From assembly GCA_964410625.1 (NCBI GenBank), contig CAYPHY010000054.1, positions 1-29,773 of the forward strand: DNA of 29,773 nucleotides, given 5' to 3'. How positions within the stretch are numbered: the first letter of the stretch is position 1; each line of letters starts with the position of its first letter. A model generated the notes under the pieces. It did no database searches. It had not been told where the DNA came from and saw nothing but the letters and a program-made list of their open reading frames with translations. Positions 14,734 through 22,372 of this stretch are shown piece after piece. Source of the stretch: CAYPHY01 sp964410625. GTDB lineage: Bacteria > Chloroflexota > Anaerolineae > Promineifilales > Promineifilaceae. The translations under genes and the position numbers were made by a program.

Positions 14734-15660
14734 ATGTTTAGAATTGTTGAGAATCGTCGTCGTTACTTTATCATCTCCGGCGTGCTGATCGGTTTGGGGC
14801 TGCTGGCGATGCTCTACTCCCTGGTGACCACCGGCGCCCCTTTCCGTTTGGGCGTTGACTTCCTTAGCGGGACCCGCTTTGAGCTTCAGTTCACCGAGCC
14901 GGTGACGGAGGACCAAATTCGCGACGTTTTTGCCGGATTTGACGTTGACAATCCAGCCATCATCGCCATACAAGGCGAAAACCTGGAAAATGCCTGGCAA
15001 ATCCGCAGCGAGTTTGTCTTGCCCGAACGCAGCCAGGAGATAGTGGATGCGCTGGGAGCGGAACTGGCCCCACTGGTACCAGACACCACCCAGGTGCAGA
15101 GCGTTAGCCCGACAGTTGGTTCGGAAGTGACCCGCGCGGCCGTCATTGCCGTCCTCGTCGCCGCTGTGATCATCCTCATTTATATCATCGTTGTCTTTCG
15201 CCAGGTGCCAAATCCCATCCGTTATGGGACATGTGCCGTCATTGCCATGCTCCACGACCTGTTGGTCATCCTCGGCTTTGCGGCAATAACCGGCGTGGTC
15301 TTTGGTTGGGAGGTAGATGCGCTGTTCCTGACGGCCGTGCTGACCGTCGCCGGTTTCTCGCTGCAAGATACGATTGTCATCTTCGACCGGTTGCGCGAGA
15401 ACATCAACCGGCGGCCGTTTGAACGCTTTGAACTCCTCGCCAATCGCTCCATCCTGGAAACGATCCACCGTTCGTTGGTGACGCAGCTAAGCGCGATGTT
15501 TGTGATGGTGGCGATTTTGTTATTTGGCGGCGCCTCCATTAAGCCCTTCATCGCCGCCCTATTCATCGGCCTGCTCAGCGGGACGTATAGCTCGATTTTT
15601 ACGGCCGTGCCGCTGCTGGTGGCCTGGGAGAAGGATGAATTACCGTTTCTCAGGGCATAA
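14734..15660 (+). CDS. secF: protein-export membrane protein SecF
   Basis: SecF is the smaller partner of SecD. The 308-residue length is normal. Visible landmarks are the first membrane helix (about 11-30), the LGVDFLSGTRFELQF block (39-53), in which the usual DFxGG is DFLSG, a periplasmic domain to about 130, and the helix with FSLQDTIVIFDRLREN (about 205-220), the SecF counterpart of the SecD proton-path helix. A final pair of helices ends near 300. The ATG lies 3 bases after the secD stop, consistent with translational coupling. No T-rich terminator follows; instead a triple-hairpin spacer does. Confidence 0.95.
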   Translation: MFRIVENRRRYFIISGVLIGLGLLAMLYSLVTTGAPFRLGVDFLSGTRFELQFTEPVTEDQIRDVFAGFDVDNPAIIAIQGENLENAWQIRSEFVLPERSQEIVDALGAELAPLVPDTTQVQSVSPTVGSEVTRAAVIAVLVAAVIILIYIIVVFRQVPNPIRYGTCAVIAMLHDLLVILGFAAITGVVFGWEVDALFLTAVLTVAGFSLQDTIVIFDRLRENINRRPFERFELLANRSILETIHRSLVTQLSAMFVMVAILLFGGASIKPFIAALFIGLLSGTYSSIFTAVPLLVAWEKDELPFLRA

Positions 15661-15685
15661 ATCCCTTTCGCAGAACACCGATTGA

Positions 15686-15765
15686 AGCCACCGATTGAAA
15701 TCGGTGGCTGGCACAGAAAACCTGTTTCAACAGGTTTCCTATATCAGCAGGTGGTTTCAACCACC
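15686..15765. repeat. three consecutive hairpins with TTCA/TGAA loops
   Basis: Three perfect hairpins follow each other: 15686-15709 (10-bp arms, TGAA loop), 15718-15737 (8-bp arms, TTCA loop) and 15750-15765 (6-bp arms, TTCA loop). Arm sequences differ, but each loop is TTCA or its complement, and ACCGATTGAA is also repeated just upstream (15677-15686). They lie between secF and the alcohol dehydrogenase and may act in termination or mRNA stability. Confidence 0.85.
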
Positions 15766-15787
15766 GCTCACCAACCACCGCTAAAAA

Positions 15788-16756
15788 ATGACCATGAAAG
15801 CGATTTGCCTACATGACGGAAAATTGATTTTAGACGAGCATTACCCTATGCCGGAACCAGGGGAGCAAGAAGCCTTAATTCGTATCTCGCTGGCCGGGAT
15901 TTGCTCCACCGATCTGGAGATTGTCAAGGGGTATAATAATTTCCAGGGGGTTTTGGGGCATGAGTTTGTTGGTGTGGTCGAGCGCGTCGGCTCGGCCGAC
16001 AACGCCGAATGGATCGGCCGCCGCGTCGTCGGCACCATCAACCTCGGCTGCCGCCAATGCCCCATCTGCCTCCACGACGGGCCAGAGCATTGCCCAAACC
16101 GGACGGTACTGGGCATCATCAACAAGGATGGTATCTTCGCCGACTGTGCCACGTTGCCGGTTGCCAACTTGCTGCCCGTCCCCGATAGTGTGCCGGATGA
16201 GCTGGCGGTGTTTACAGAGCCGTTGGCCGCCGCCCTACGCATTCGGGAGCAACTGGTGGTGCGGCCGTCGGCGCAAACGGCCGTTGTCGGGCCGGGGCGG
16301 TTGGGGCTGCTCATCGCCCAGGTACTGGCACTGACCGGCACACCGGTTACCGTTTTCGGCCGTCGTCCAGCCTCTCTGGAACTTCCACAACAGTTGGGCT
16401 TAGGTACGGGGCTGGTGGCGGGGGCGGCCGACGATAGTTTCGACTTTGTGGTGGAGGCCACGGGCAATGAGGCGGGCTTTGCCCATTCATTGCGGCTGGT
16501 GCGGCCGTTGGGGACGCTGGTGCTAAAAAGCACCTTCGCTGGAAATGCCAATCTCAATCTAAGCAAGCTGGTCGTGGCTGAAATCAACGTCGTCGGCTCG
16601 CGCTGTGGCCCCTTTGCCCCCGCGCTCGATTTGCTGGAAAAGGGAGCGGTTGCGGTACGGCCGTTGATTGAAGGGGAATATCCCTTGAGCGATGCGCTAA
16701 CCGCTTTTAAACATGCTGCACAACCCGGTGTTAGGAAAATCCTGTTACGTCCATAA
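15788..16756 (+). CDS. zinc-dependent medium-chain alcohol dehydrogenase family protein
   Basis: The 322-residue enzyme belongs to the zinc-type medium-chain dehydrogenase/reductase superfamily. Catalytic zinc ligands are Cys39 in AGICSTD and His58-Glu59 in LGHEFVG. The structural zinc lobe is complete, with Cys88, 91, 94 and 102 in exactly the classical 3-3-8 spacing. The Rossmann core has a VVGPGRLG nucleotide loop (about 166-173), where the usual GxGxxG is GPGRLG. It oxidises an alcohol or polyol with NAD(P), but the substrate is not identifiable; at this length it lacks parts of the substrate domain seen in 340-370-residue relatives. The start may be either ATG 15788 or ATG 15794. The next gene begins 19 bases downstream. 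Confidence 0.85.
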   Translation: MTMKAICLHDGKLILDEHYPMPEPGEQEALIRISLAGICSTDLEIVKGYNNFQGVLGHEFVGVVERVGSADNAEWIGRRVVGTINLGCRQCPICLHDGPEHCPNRTVLGIINKDGIFADCATLPVANLLPVPDSVPDELAVFTEPLAAALRIREQLVVRPSAQTAVVGPGRLGLLIAQVLALTGTPVTVFGRRPASLELPQQLGLGTGLVAGAADDSFDFVVEATGNEAGFAHSLRLVRPLGTLVLKSTFAGNANLNLSKLVVAEINVVGSRCGPFAPALDLLEKGAVAVRPLIEGEYPLSDALTAFKHAAQPGVRKILLRP

Positions 16757-16775
16757 AATTTACCAACTAGGAGGT

Positions 16776-17321
16776 ATGGTGAAGATTACTAGTATCAATT
16801 GTCCGGCGTGTTATGCACCCTTGCAAGTTCCGCAAGGTGCGGATCGTATGACTTGCGATTACTGCGGCACGATGTCAGTCGTTGAACACCATCAAGGTAA
16901 TACCGAGTTAAAGTTAGCCCAGCAGGTCTCGCGCTCGATTCAGGACGCACAGAGTGGAACAGCGGCCGTGATGCGCGAGAACACTGAAGAGACCCTGGCT
17001 GAGTTAAAGCGTATCCGACTCCAGCAGGAGATGACCGGACTTAAACTCCAACTTTCCTCTGTCCAGTCGGAGATTCGCCAATTAGAGCGCGAAAAGCAAA
17101 CACCGAAAAACCGACGACACCTGGAGGAGTTACGTGAGGATCGTCAAAGCCTCACAGAACGCATTGAAGCGTTAAAAATCGAGTTGGGAATGGCTTCACC
17201 TGAACCGGAACCTGTACCAGAGAAGCAACGCTTTGGAGGGTTGCCCGCCTGGGCTTTGCTAATCATTTTGGTTTTCATAAGCTGTGGCCTGTGTATGGTG
17301 TTTTCGCTACTCTTCGCCTGA
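16776..17321 (+). CDS. zinc-ribbon, coiled-coil, C-terminally membrane-anchored protein
   Basis: The predicted 181-residue protein has three parts. Residues about 9-30 form a zinc ribbon with two CxxC knuckles (CPAC and CDYC). Residues about 45-140 are highly charged heptad-like sequence, very probably a coiled coil. Residues about 158-178 form one hydrophobic helix at the C terminus, so the protein would be tail-anchored with the zinc ribbon in the cytoplasm. I do not know its function; proteins of this layout are found in Chloroflexota and other bacteria as uncharacterised. The start is ambiguous: AGGAGG (16769-16774) is only one base from the ATG at 16776 and four from an in-frame GTG at 16779, so the GTG may be used. 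It follows the alcohol dehydrogenase closely and may share its transcript. Confidence 0.75.
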   Translation: MVKITSINCPACYAPLQVPQGADRMTCDYCGTMSVVEHHQGNTELKLAQQVSRSIQDAQSGTAAVMRENTEETLAELKRIRLQQEMTGLKLQLSSVQSEIRQLEREKQTPKNRRHLEELREDRQSLTERIEALKIELGMASPEPEPVPEKQRFGGLPAWALLIILVFISCGLCMVFSLLFA

Positions 17322-17331
17322 CCTTAGAAGA

Positions 17332-18048
17332 TTAGCCCGATTGGTCTTGAGTAAGCCAGCGTTCCAGATGCTCGGCCGCCTCTAGCTCATGGCGAAATTG
17401 ATCGTGTTCGACTTCCGATAGAGGAATTCGCTTCAGTTCATCACGAAAGGTATGGGCCAACTCTAGTTGGTCCATTGCCACCGCTAACTCTGCCCTGGCG
17501 GCCAAAGCGCGTGCGCGGTCAATTGGAGCGGCCGACTTGTGCTTTGCCAGCGCCTTGTCCAACACCTTCGCCGCTGCCTGATCGTTGGCATAGGTATCGC
17601 GCAAAAAGACCGCGTTTTCCAGGGCGGCCGCCAACTCCGATAGCGATTCCTCTGACCACTCATACCCTGTATCTGCCTCATTTTCGTCAATGTAAATGAG
17701 CATATTCCCTGATGGGTCAAAAATCTTAAAGCGGGTCTGGCCTTTCATCAAGCGTGTGATTCGCGGAAGGGCGGCCGTCGGAACTTTGCCGTACTTTGCT
17801 CGTAAGCCATCGGCAAACCGTTGATGGTACAGCCCAATATCGGGGACAAACACCAGGCAGGAGCCAAAAGCATTCTTTGCGCCATACATCGTTAGCCGCG
17901 AAAAATGCAGGTGGAAGTTGCCCAGGTGCACTGCGCCATAAAGATAGGGCGTTTCCTGCTCGTGGGTGATCTCAAAGCCCAGTGTCTGGTAGAACTCCAA
18001 TGTCTCAGCGAGCGATTGGCAGGGGAACAAAGGGATAGATGTTTCCAT
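17332..18048 (-). CDS. VOC-domain protein with a C-terminal helical extension
   Basis: The 238-residue protein starts with a glyoxalase/bleomycin-resistance fold: the opening strand SIPLFPCQSLAETLEFYQTLGF and the closing FKIFDPSGNMLIYIDE near residue 125. Residues about 135-238 are helical and charged, with repeated pairs of helices resembling TPR-like repeats. The extension is not part of the VOC fold and I do not know its role. The frame opens with TTG at 18060 inside the aminotransferase stop region, but ATG 18048 aligns with family N termini and is chosen. The 8-base gap to the aminotransferase stop suggests coupled translation, which ties this protein to that enzyme, perhaps as a binding or modifying partner. 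Confidence 0.78.
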   Translation of the reverse strand: METSIPLFPCQSLAETLEFYQTLGFEITHEQETPYLYGAVHLGNFHLHFSRLTMYGAKNAFGSCLVFVPDIGLYHQRFADGLRAKYGKVPTAALPRITRLMKGQTRFKIFDPSGNMLIYIDENEADTGYEWSEESLSELAAALENAVFLRDTYANDQAAAKVLDKALAKHKSAAPIDRARALAARAELAVAMDQLELAHTFRDELKRIPLSEVEHDQFRHELEAAEHLERWLTQDQSG

Positions 18049-18056
18049 ATTTACAG

Positions 18057-19373
18057 TCAAAATGTGTTACTAACCGTCGTATTTAAGATACTTACCATCT
18101 CGTCAATTTGCGCTTCATTGATAATCAGCGGCGGCCCCAGCATAATGATGTCACCGTTGGTCCCATCGGCGCAGCCTTGTGAATAGTAGATGACCAACCC
18201 CGCTTCAAAGGCGCACTGCCAGAGGCGGCGGGCGAGTTTTTCTTTGGCAGGGAAGGGCGCGGCCGTTTCCCGGTCGGCCACCAACTCAATCCCCCAAAAC
18301 AGCCCCCGGCCGCGAATATCCCCCACATGGGGATGCTCAACCAACGCCTCGCGCAGTTTCGCGCCAAGATAGTTGCCCATGGCGGCCGCATTCTCGACCA
18401 ACTTTTCATCTTGAATAATGCGCAAGGTCGCCAGCCCGGCGGCCGCGCCAACCGCATGGTGGCTGAACGTCCCGCCATGATTAAAGTCCCCCAAGTCCTG
18501 GCGCAGTTGCTCCACATCCTCCCCCCTGGCGGCAATGAAGCCCAACGGGAAGTACCCCCCGGCCGCCCCTTTGGAGGTAACGAGAATGTCGGGCGTCACC
18601 TCCCAATGCTCCAACGCCCACCACTTGCCGGTGCGCCCCATGCCGACCAGCACCTCATCAGCAATCAGCAGCACCTCATAGCGGTCGCAAATCTGGCGCA
18701 CGCGCGGCCAATAGTCGGCCGGGGGTTCGGCCGCGCCCAGGCTGGCCCCGCTGATCGGCTCGGCGAGGAAGGCGGCCACATTGTCCGGCCCGGCAGCGAG
18801 GATCGCCTCTTCCAGTCGACCGGCCAACTCCGCACCAGTGGCCGGAAAGCGATAAGTATAAGGGGGTTGGATGTGGGGCATGTCGTGGAGCATCCCCAGA
18901 TAGGGGGAGCGCAGACCGGGACGGCCGCTGACCGCCAACGCGCCGAAGGTCATCCCATGGTAACTTTGCGAGCGGCTGATGATCAGGTGGCGATTTCGCT
19001 CTCCCCGCGCCATTTGAATCTGCCGTGCCAGCTTGATCGCTCCCTCGACCACTTCCGAGCCGCTGCTGAGAAAGTAAAAGCGCGGTTCGGGCAAGGGGAC
19101 GATGGTTGCCAGTTCGGCCGCATATTGCTCAATCACCTCGCTGGTGAACATCATCGCGTGGACATAGGCGGCCGCCTGTGCTTGCTGTGCCATCGCCTCG
19201 ACGATTTCCGCGCGGCCGTGGCCGACATTGACCACCAGCGGGCCGCCGGAGCCGTCGAGATACCGTTTGCCGCTCTCGTCATACAGATAGATGCCCTCGC
19301 CATGCGAGATTTTCGGCCGGGCAAAATTCATCTGCCGGTAAAATACATGTCCGTGGGGATGTTGGTAGAACAT
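18057..19373 (-). CDS. class III PLP-dependent aminotransferase
   Basis: The 438-residue enzyme is a class III (omega) aminotransferase, related to 4-aminobutyrate, acetylornithine and taurine-pyruvate aminotransferases. The signature is complete: SSGSEVVEGAIKLAR (103-117) for phosphate binding, LIADEVLVGMGRTGK (236-250) with Asp239 contacting the pyridine nitrogen, and the Schiff-base Lys268 in VTSKGAAGGYFPLG. It should transfer an amino group from an omega- or alpha-amino donor to a keto acid in the cytoplasm. Specificity cannot be read from these motifs. The ribosome binding site AGGAG is about 12 bases upstream of the ATG, somewhat far. The VOC-helical gene follows 8 bases after the stop. 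Confidence 0.9.
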   Translation of the reverse strand: MFYQHPHGHVFYRQMNFARPKISHGEGIYLYDESGKRYLDGSGGPLVVNVGHGRAEIVEAMAQQAQAAAYVHAMMFTSEVIEQYAAELATIVPLPEPRFYFLSSGSEVVEGAIKLARQIQMARGERNRHLIISRSQSYHGMTFGALAVSGRPGLRSPYLGMLHDMPHIQPPYTYRFPATGAELAGRLEEAILAAGPDNVAAFLAEPISGASLGAAEPPADYWPRVRQICDRYEVLLIADEVLVGMGRTGKWWALEHWEVTPDILVTSKGAAGGYFPLGFIAARGEDVEQLRQDLGDFNHGGTFSHHAVGAAAGLATLRIIQDEKLVENAAAMGNYLGAKLREALVEHPHVGDIRGRGLFWGIELVADRETAAPFPAKEKLARRLWQCAFEAGLVIYYSQGCADGTNGDIIMLGPPLIINEAQIDEMVSILNTTVSNTF

Positions 19374-19477
19374 CGTTGTGCCAATCTCCTAGCTAGAATT
19401 ACGGTTATGCTGATGTCGCGGATGAAACGCAGATTTGCGCTGATTTTTCCTGTGATCAATGATAGCTGAAAAAAAAG

Positions 19478-19507
19478 TTAAAACACGTCGCGTGTTGGTG
19501 GTATAAT
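19478..19507 (+). promoter_or_regulatory. candidate promoter with an embedded palindromic operator
   Basis: TTAAAA (19478-19483), an 18-base spacer and TATAAT (19502-19507) with an upstream TGG give an extended -10 promoter. Inside the spacer lies the inverted repeat AACACG-TCG-CGTGTT (19482-19496), where a dimeric repressor could block polymerase. It points to the AraC-type gene at 19733 through a ~195-base palindrome. Confidence 0.5.
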
Positions 19508-19521
19508 CCTGTATTAAATGA

Positions 19522-19716
19522 TCCACGAATTGACACGAATTAACACGAATCTACTAAGTGCCTATCCGAATATTTAGCGCAGAGAAGCAGAGATGCAGAG
19601 TCGCAAAGGTTATTTGATTTTCTCTGTGTCTCTGTACCTCTGCGTCTCTGCGTTAAAAAGAATATGCTGCTCTAAATTTCGGATAGGTTCTAAGCCTATT
19701 CGTATTAATTCGTGGA
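19522..19716. repeat. nested ~195-bp imperfect palindrome
   Basis: This fills most of the 359-base gap 19374-19732. Outer arms are TCCACGAATT (19522-19531) and its complement (19707-19716). Middle arms are CCTATCCGAA (19561-19570) and its exact complement (19678-19687). Inner arms are CAGAG/GCAGAG repeats (19579-19600) facing CTCTG/CTCTGCG repeats (19621-19652). The outer arm contains the period-10 CACGAATT repeat also seen at 5377. The predicted transcript would fold into one long multi-stem structure ending 16 bases before the start codon. No gene is seen in it. Confidence 0.85.
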
Positions 19717-19732
19717 CCATAAGGAGACACCT

Positions 19733-20410
19733 ATGAGCCTCGTCTATGAAGAAAGGGGATCGGATTCGCCCTATTTAGAGAGCGTTACGCGAGGGTGGAC
19801 GGTGGCGGCCGATACGGTCGTGCGCCCGGCCGAAAACCATTGGCACATGGTCTTGCTGCGGCTTGAGGACAAGCCACGGCTGATGGTCGTTGGCCCGCTA
19901 ACCTCCTCCGGCGTTGCCTCCTGGGGAGAGGGGGCGGAACTGCTGTGGATCAAGCTGCGGCTGGGGACCTTCATGCCCCATCTGCCACCCAAGGGGTTTG
20001 TGGATGTGGAGACGGTTTTGCCCGGCGCGGCCGACAACTCCTTCTGGCTGAAGGGAGCGGCCTGGGAGTACCCCAACTTTGACAATGTGGAGACATTTAT
20101 CAACCGGCTGGTACGCGAAGAGCTATTAGTGCGCGATCCAGTGGTGGACGCTGCCTTACAAGACCAATCGCCGGAGATGTCGCCGCGCACCGTGCGCCAC
20201 CACTTCTTGCGGGCTACGGGGCTGACACAAAGCCACATTCGCCAAATGCAACGCGCCCAGCAAGCGGCCGCCCTCCTCCAGCAAGGCGTGTCAATCCTCG
20301 ACGCCGTCCACGAAACCGGCTATTTCGATCAGCCCCATCTAACCAGATCGCTGAAGCGTTTTCTGGGAACCACCCCCGCCCAACTGTTGCCAGCAACTTC
20401 GTCTGAATAG
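19733..20410 (+). CDS. AraC-family transcriptional regulator
   Basis: The 225-residue cytoplasmic protein has an N-terminal sensing domain (about 1-135) resembling the DUF6597 type found in some AraC regulators and a C-terminal AraC/XylS DNA-binding domain (about 140-220) with two helix-turn-helix units. The first is MSPRTVRHHFLRATGLTQSH and the second contains ILDAVHETGYFDQPHLTRSL and ends with the characteristic FLGTTPAQL. The start follows AAGGAG by 6 bases; a frame from 19712 runs into the palindrome and is rejected. It may control itself through the palindrome at 19482-19496 and perhaps the VOC gene downstream, as AraC/DUF6597 genes are often next to their targets. Confidence 0.85.
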   Translation: MSLVYEERGSDSPYLESVTRGWTVAADTVVRPAENHWHMVLLRLEDKPRLMVVGPLTSSGVASWGEGAELLWIKLRLGTFMPHLPPKGFVDVETVLPGAADNSFWLKGAAWEYPNFDNVETFINRLVREELLVRDPVVDAALQDQSPEMSPRTVRHHFLRATGLTQSHIRQMQRAQQAAALLQQGVSILDAVHETGYFDQPHLTRSLKRFLGTTPAQLLPATSSE

Positions 20411-20425
20411 CTTGCCATTTTATAC

Positions 20426-20455
20426 AAGACAACCCCCCTCGGCCGCCATTATAAT
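20426..20455 (+). promoter_or_regulatory. weak candidate promoter for the PhnB-like gene
   Basis: TATAAT (20450-20455) is preceded at 18 bases by AAGACA (20426-20431), which shares GACA with the -35 consensus. The hairpin at 20479-20549 would lie in the leader. Confidence 0.35.
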
Positions 20456-20478
20456 ACATTTGTTCTATATAGAAGGGC

Positions 20479-20549
20479 CTCACGCAAAGGCGCAAAGGTC
20501 GCCAAGTTATTTCTTTGTATACTTTGCGTACTTTGCGTCTTTGCGTGAG
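20479..20549. repeat. hairpin repeat built from GCAAAG/CTTTGCG units
   Basis: CTCACGCAAAG (20479-20489) pairs exactly with CTTTGCGTGAG (20539-20549), with further GCAAAGG/CTTTGCG repeats inside. After it, ATCTGCGT and ATCCGCGT repeats continue to about 20640. The spacer of 251 bases contains no gene. Confidence 0.8.
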
Positions 20550-20661
20550 CTATTTTATAAGCAGGTACTATGCATGGCAACGACACAAAAAGGGATGAAA
20601 ATCCGCGTAATCTGCGTTTCATCCGCGTCATCTGCGTAACCATTTTCAAAGGAGATAAATC

Positions 20662-21135
20662 ATGCAAAAAATCACCCCATTCTTATGGTTCGACAACCAG
20701 GCCGAGGAAGCGATCAACTTCTATACCTCCATTTTTAAGAACTCAAGGATTAAGGATGTCAGCCGCTATGGCGAAGGAGGGCCGGGACCGGCGGGTAGTG
20801 TGATCACCGCTTCCTTCGAGCTGGAAGGCCAGGAATTCATCGCCCTCAACGGCGGACCGCAATTCCAGTTTAACGAATCAATCTCGTTTCTGGTCAACTG
20901 CGAGTCGCAAGAAGAGGTGGATGAGCTATGGGCGAAGCTGACTGAGGGTGGTGAAGAGCAGCCTTGTGGCTGGCTGAAGGACAAGTTTGGCCTCTCCTGG
21001 CAAATTGTCCCCACGATTTTGGGGAAGTTAATGAGCGATCCGGATCCAGTCAAGGCCGGAAATGTGACCCAGGCGATGTTGCAGATGAAGAAGATTGATA
21101 TTGCCGCGTTGCAGCGAGCATATGACCAGGCGTAG
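20662..21135 (+). CDS. PhnB-like VOC-family protein
   Basis: The 157-residue protein opens with MQKITPFLWFDNQAEEAINFY, the signature of the PhnB/3-demethylubiquinone methyltransferase-like branch of the vicinal oxygen chelate superfamily, and contains FELEGQEFIALNGGP (about 52-66) and CGWLKDKFGLSWQIVP (about 101-116). The tail (VTQAMLQMKKIDIAALQRAY) is also typical. Despite the historic name, most members have no proven methyltransferase activity; they are small cytoplasmic proteins of unknown substrate. AAAGGAG lies 9 bases before the start. It follows the AraC-type regulator on the same strand and may be its target. Confidence 0.88.
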   Translation: MQKITPFLWFDNQAEEAINFYTSIFKNSRIKDVSRYGEGGPGPAGSVITASFELEGQEFIALNGGPQFQFNESISFLVNCESQEEVDELWAKLTEGGEEQPCGWLKDKFGLSWQIVPTILGKLMSDPDPVKAGNVTQAMLQMKKIDIAALQRAYDQA

Positions 21136-21148
21136 CCCGTAACTATTC

Positions 21149-21191
21149 AGACCTCTGAGTTTTTTTCTGGGTGGCAAAACCTCAGAGGTCT
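21149..21191. other. 11-bp hairpin between convergent genes
   Basis: AGACCTCTGAG (21149-21159) pairs perfectly with 21181-21191. Seven T residues follow the left arm, inside the 21-base loop rather than after the stem, so it is not a textbook terminator. Its position between the convergent VOC and histidine kinase genes suggests a role in ending both transcripts. Confidence 0.5.
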
Positions 21192-21223
21192 CTTGAGGGA
21201 GTAAACGCTTTCCGTAGCCAGTG

Positions 21224-22372
21224 CTATCTAACTGGAAGCACCAACTGAATCGTTGTCCCTTTGCCGGGGGAGCTTTCAATCGTGAAGTTCCCCCGCAACT
21301 CTTCAGCACGGGTGCGCATATTGGCCAGACCGTGGCCGGTGGCCTGGGCTTCAATGGCCGGATCGAAGCCGCGCCCATTGTCGGCGACGGTCAAACGCAC
21401 GGCCGCCTCTGATCGCTCAATCCGCACATGGACCTCTGTGGCCCGAGCGTGGCGAGCGACATTAGCCAGTGATTCCTGGCTGGTCAGGAACAGCGCCCGC
21501 GAAACGGCCGTTGGCAAGCCCTGTACCGCTTCTGGTGTGACGGTTAAGGTGACTGGCACGGCCGTATTGGCCTGGAACTCTCGCTTTAAGCGGGCCAGCG
21601 CTTCGCTCAGGTCACCGGCAAAACGTTGCGGCCGCAGATCGAGGATGAAGTTGCGAATATCGCGAATGGCATCATTTAAGCCTTCAATAGCGACCCCCAG
21701 CAGTTGGTCCGCCTCCTGGGGATCTTCGGGCAGCACCAGACGGACGGACTCCAAAGTCAGCCCGACGGCATAGATGGACTGGATGATCCCATCATGTAAG
21801 TCCATACCGATGCGCGTGCGCTCTTCCAGAACGGCCAGACGGCCGACTTGTTCATAAAGCCGCGCGTTCTGAATAGCGATGGCCGCATGGGCGGCAAACA
21901 TGACCACCAGGCGCTCATCGTCCAGGGTGAATTCCGCCGCCCCCTGTTTGTTGGTGAAGTAAAGATTGCCCACCGGATCGTCCCCGGCCAAAATCGGTAT
22001 CCCTAAAAAACTATCCATTTCGGGGTGGCCCGGCGGAAAGCCCACTGAGCGCGGGTCATCGCTGATGTGACCGAGGCGGATCGGCCGTTGTTCGCGGATG
22101 ATCGCCCCCAACAGGCCATACCCTCTGGGCAGGTGGGGGATGTGGGCAGCGTCTTCGGCCGACAGCCCACTATAGATAAACGCTTCTAACAGCCCTTCCG
22201 CGTTTGGCACACCCAGGGCGGCATATTGCGCCCCGATCAGTTCACGTGCCGAATCAACGATCTGCTGCAAGACGCGATCAAGCGACAGCTCCCCGGCAAT
22301 GGCCATAGCCGCCTTACTGAGGGCGGCCAACTGTTGTTCTCGTTGTTCAAGCTCGGCAACGGCAACGCTCAT
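21224..22372 (-). CDS. GAF-domain sensor histidine kinase, NarX/DesK type
   Basis: The 382-residue kinase has no membrane helices, so it senses a cytoplasmic signal. Residues about 28-172 form a GAF domain. The dimerisation/phosphoacceptor HisKA_3 region follows, with the site His193 in GMDLHDGIIQS. The ATPase domain shows the N box at SQESLANVARHA (298-309, Asn304), DNGRGFD (331-337) and GHGLANMRTRA near 350. It should phosphorylate the response regulator encoded just upstream: the kinase ATG overlaps the regulator stop by four bases (ATGA), so the two are translationally coupled. The GAF ligand is unknown. Confidence 0.93.
   Translation of the reverse strand: MSVAVAELEQREQQLAALSKAAMAIAGELSLDRVLQQIVDSARELIGAQYAALGVPNAEGLLEAFIYSGLSAEDAAHIPHLPRGYGLLGAIIREQRPIRLGHISDDPRSVGFPPGHPEMDSFLGIPILAGDDPVGNLYFTNKQGAAEFTLDDERLVVMFAAHAAIAIQNARLYEQVGRLAVLEERTRIGMDLHDGIIQSIYAVGLTLESVRLVLPEDPQEADQLLGVAIEGLNDAIRDIRNFILDLRPQRFAGDLSEALARLKREFQANTAVPVTLTVTPEAVQGLPTAVSRALFLTSQESLANVARHARATEVHVRIERSEAAVRLTVADNGRGFDPAIEAQATGHGLANMRTRAEELRGNFTIESSPGKGTTIQLVLPVR

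Noticed and set aside
14698..15468. 256-residue minus-strand frame opposite secF
   Set aside because: It is a shadow of secF, with His/Asp-rich composition typical of antisense to membrane genes.
18327..19469. 380-residue plus-strand frame opposite the aminotransferase
   Set aside because: The opposite strand encodes a complete class III aminotransferase with all catalytic residues.
21149..21191. Textbook intrinsic terminator
   Set aside because: The T-run lies in the loop, not after the stem, on either strand; kept only as a hairpin.
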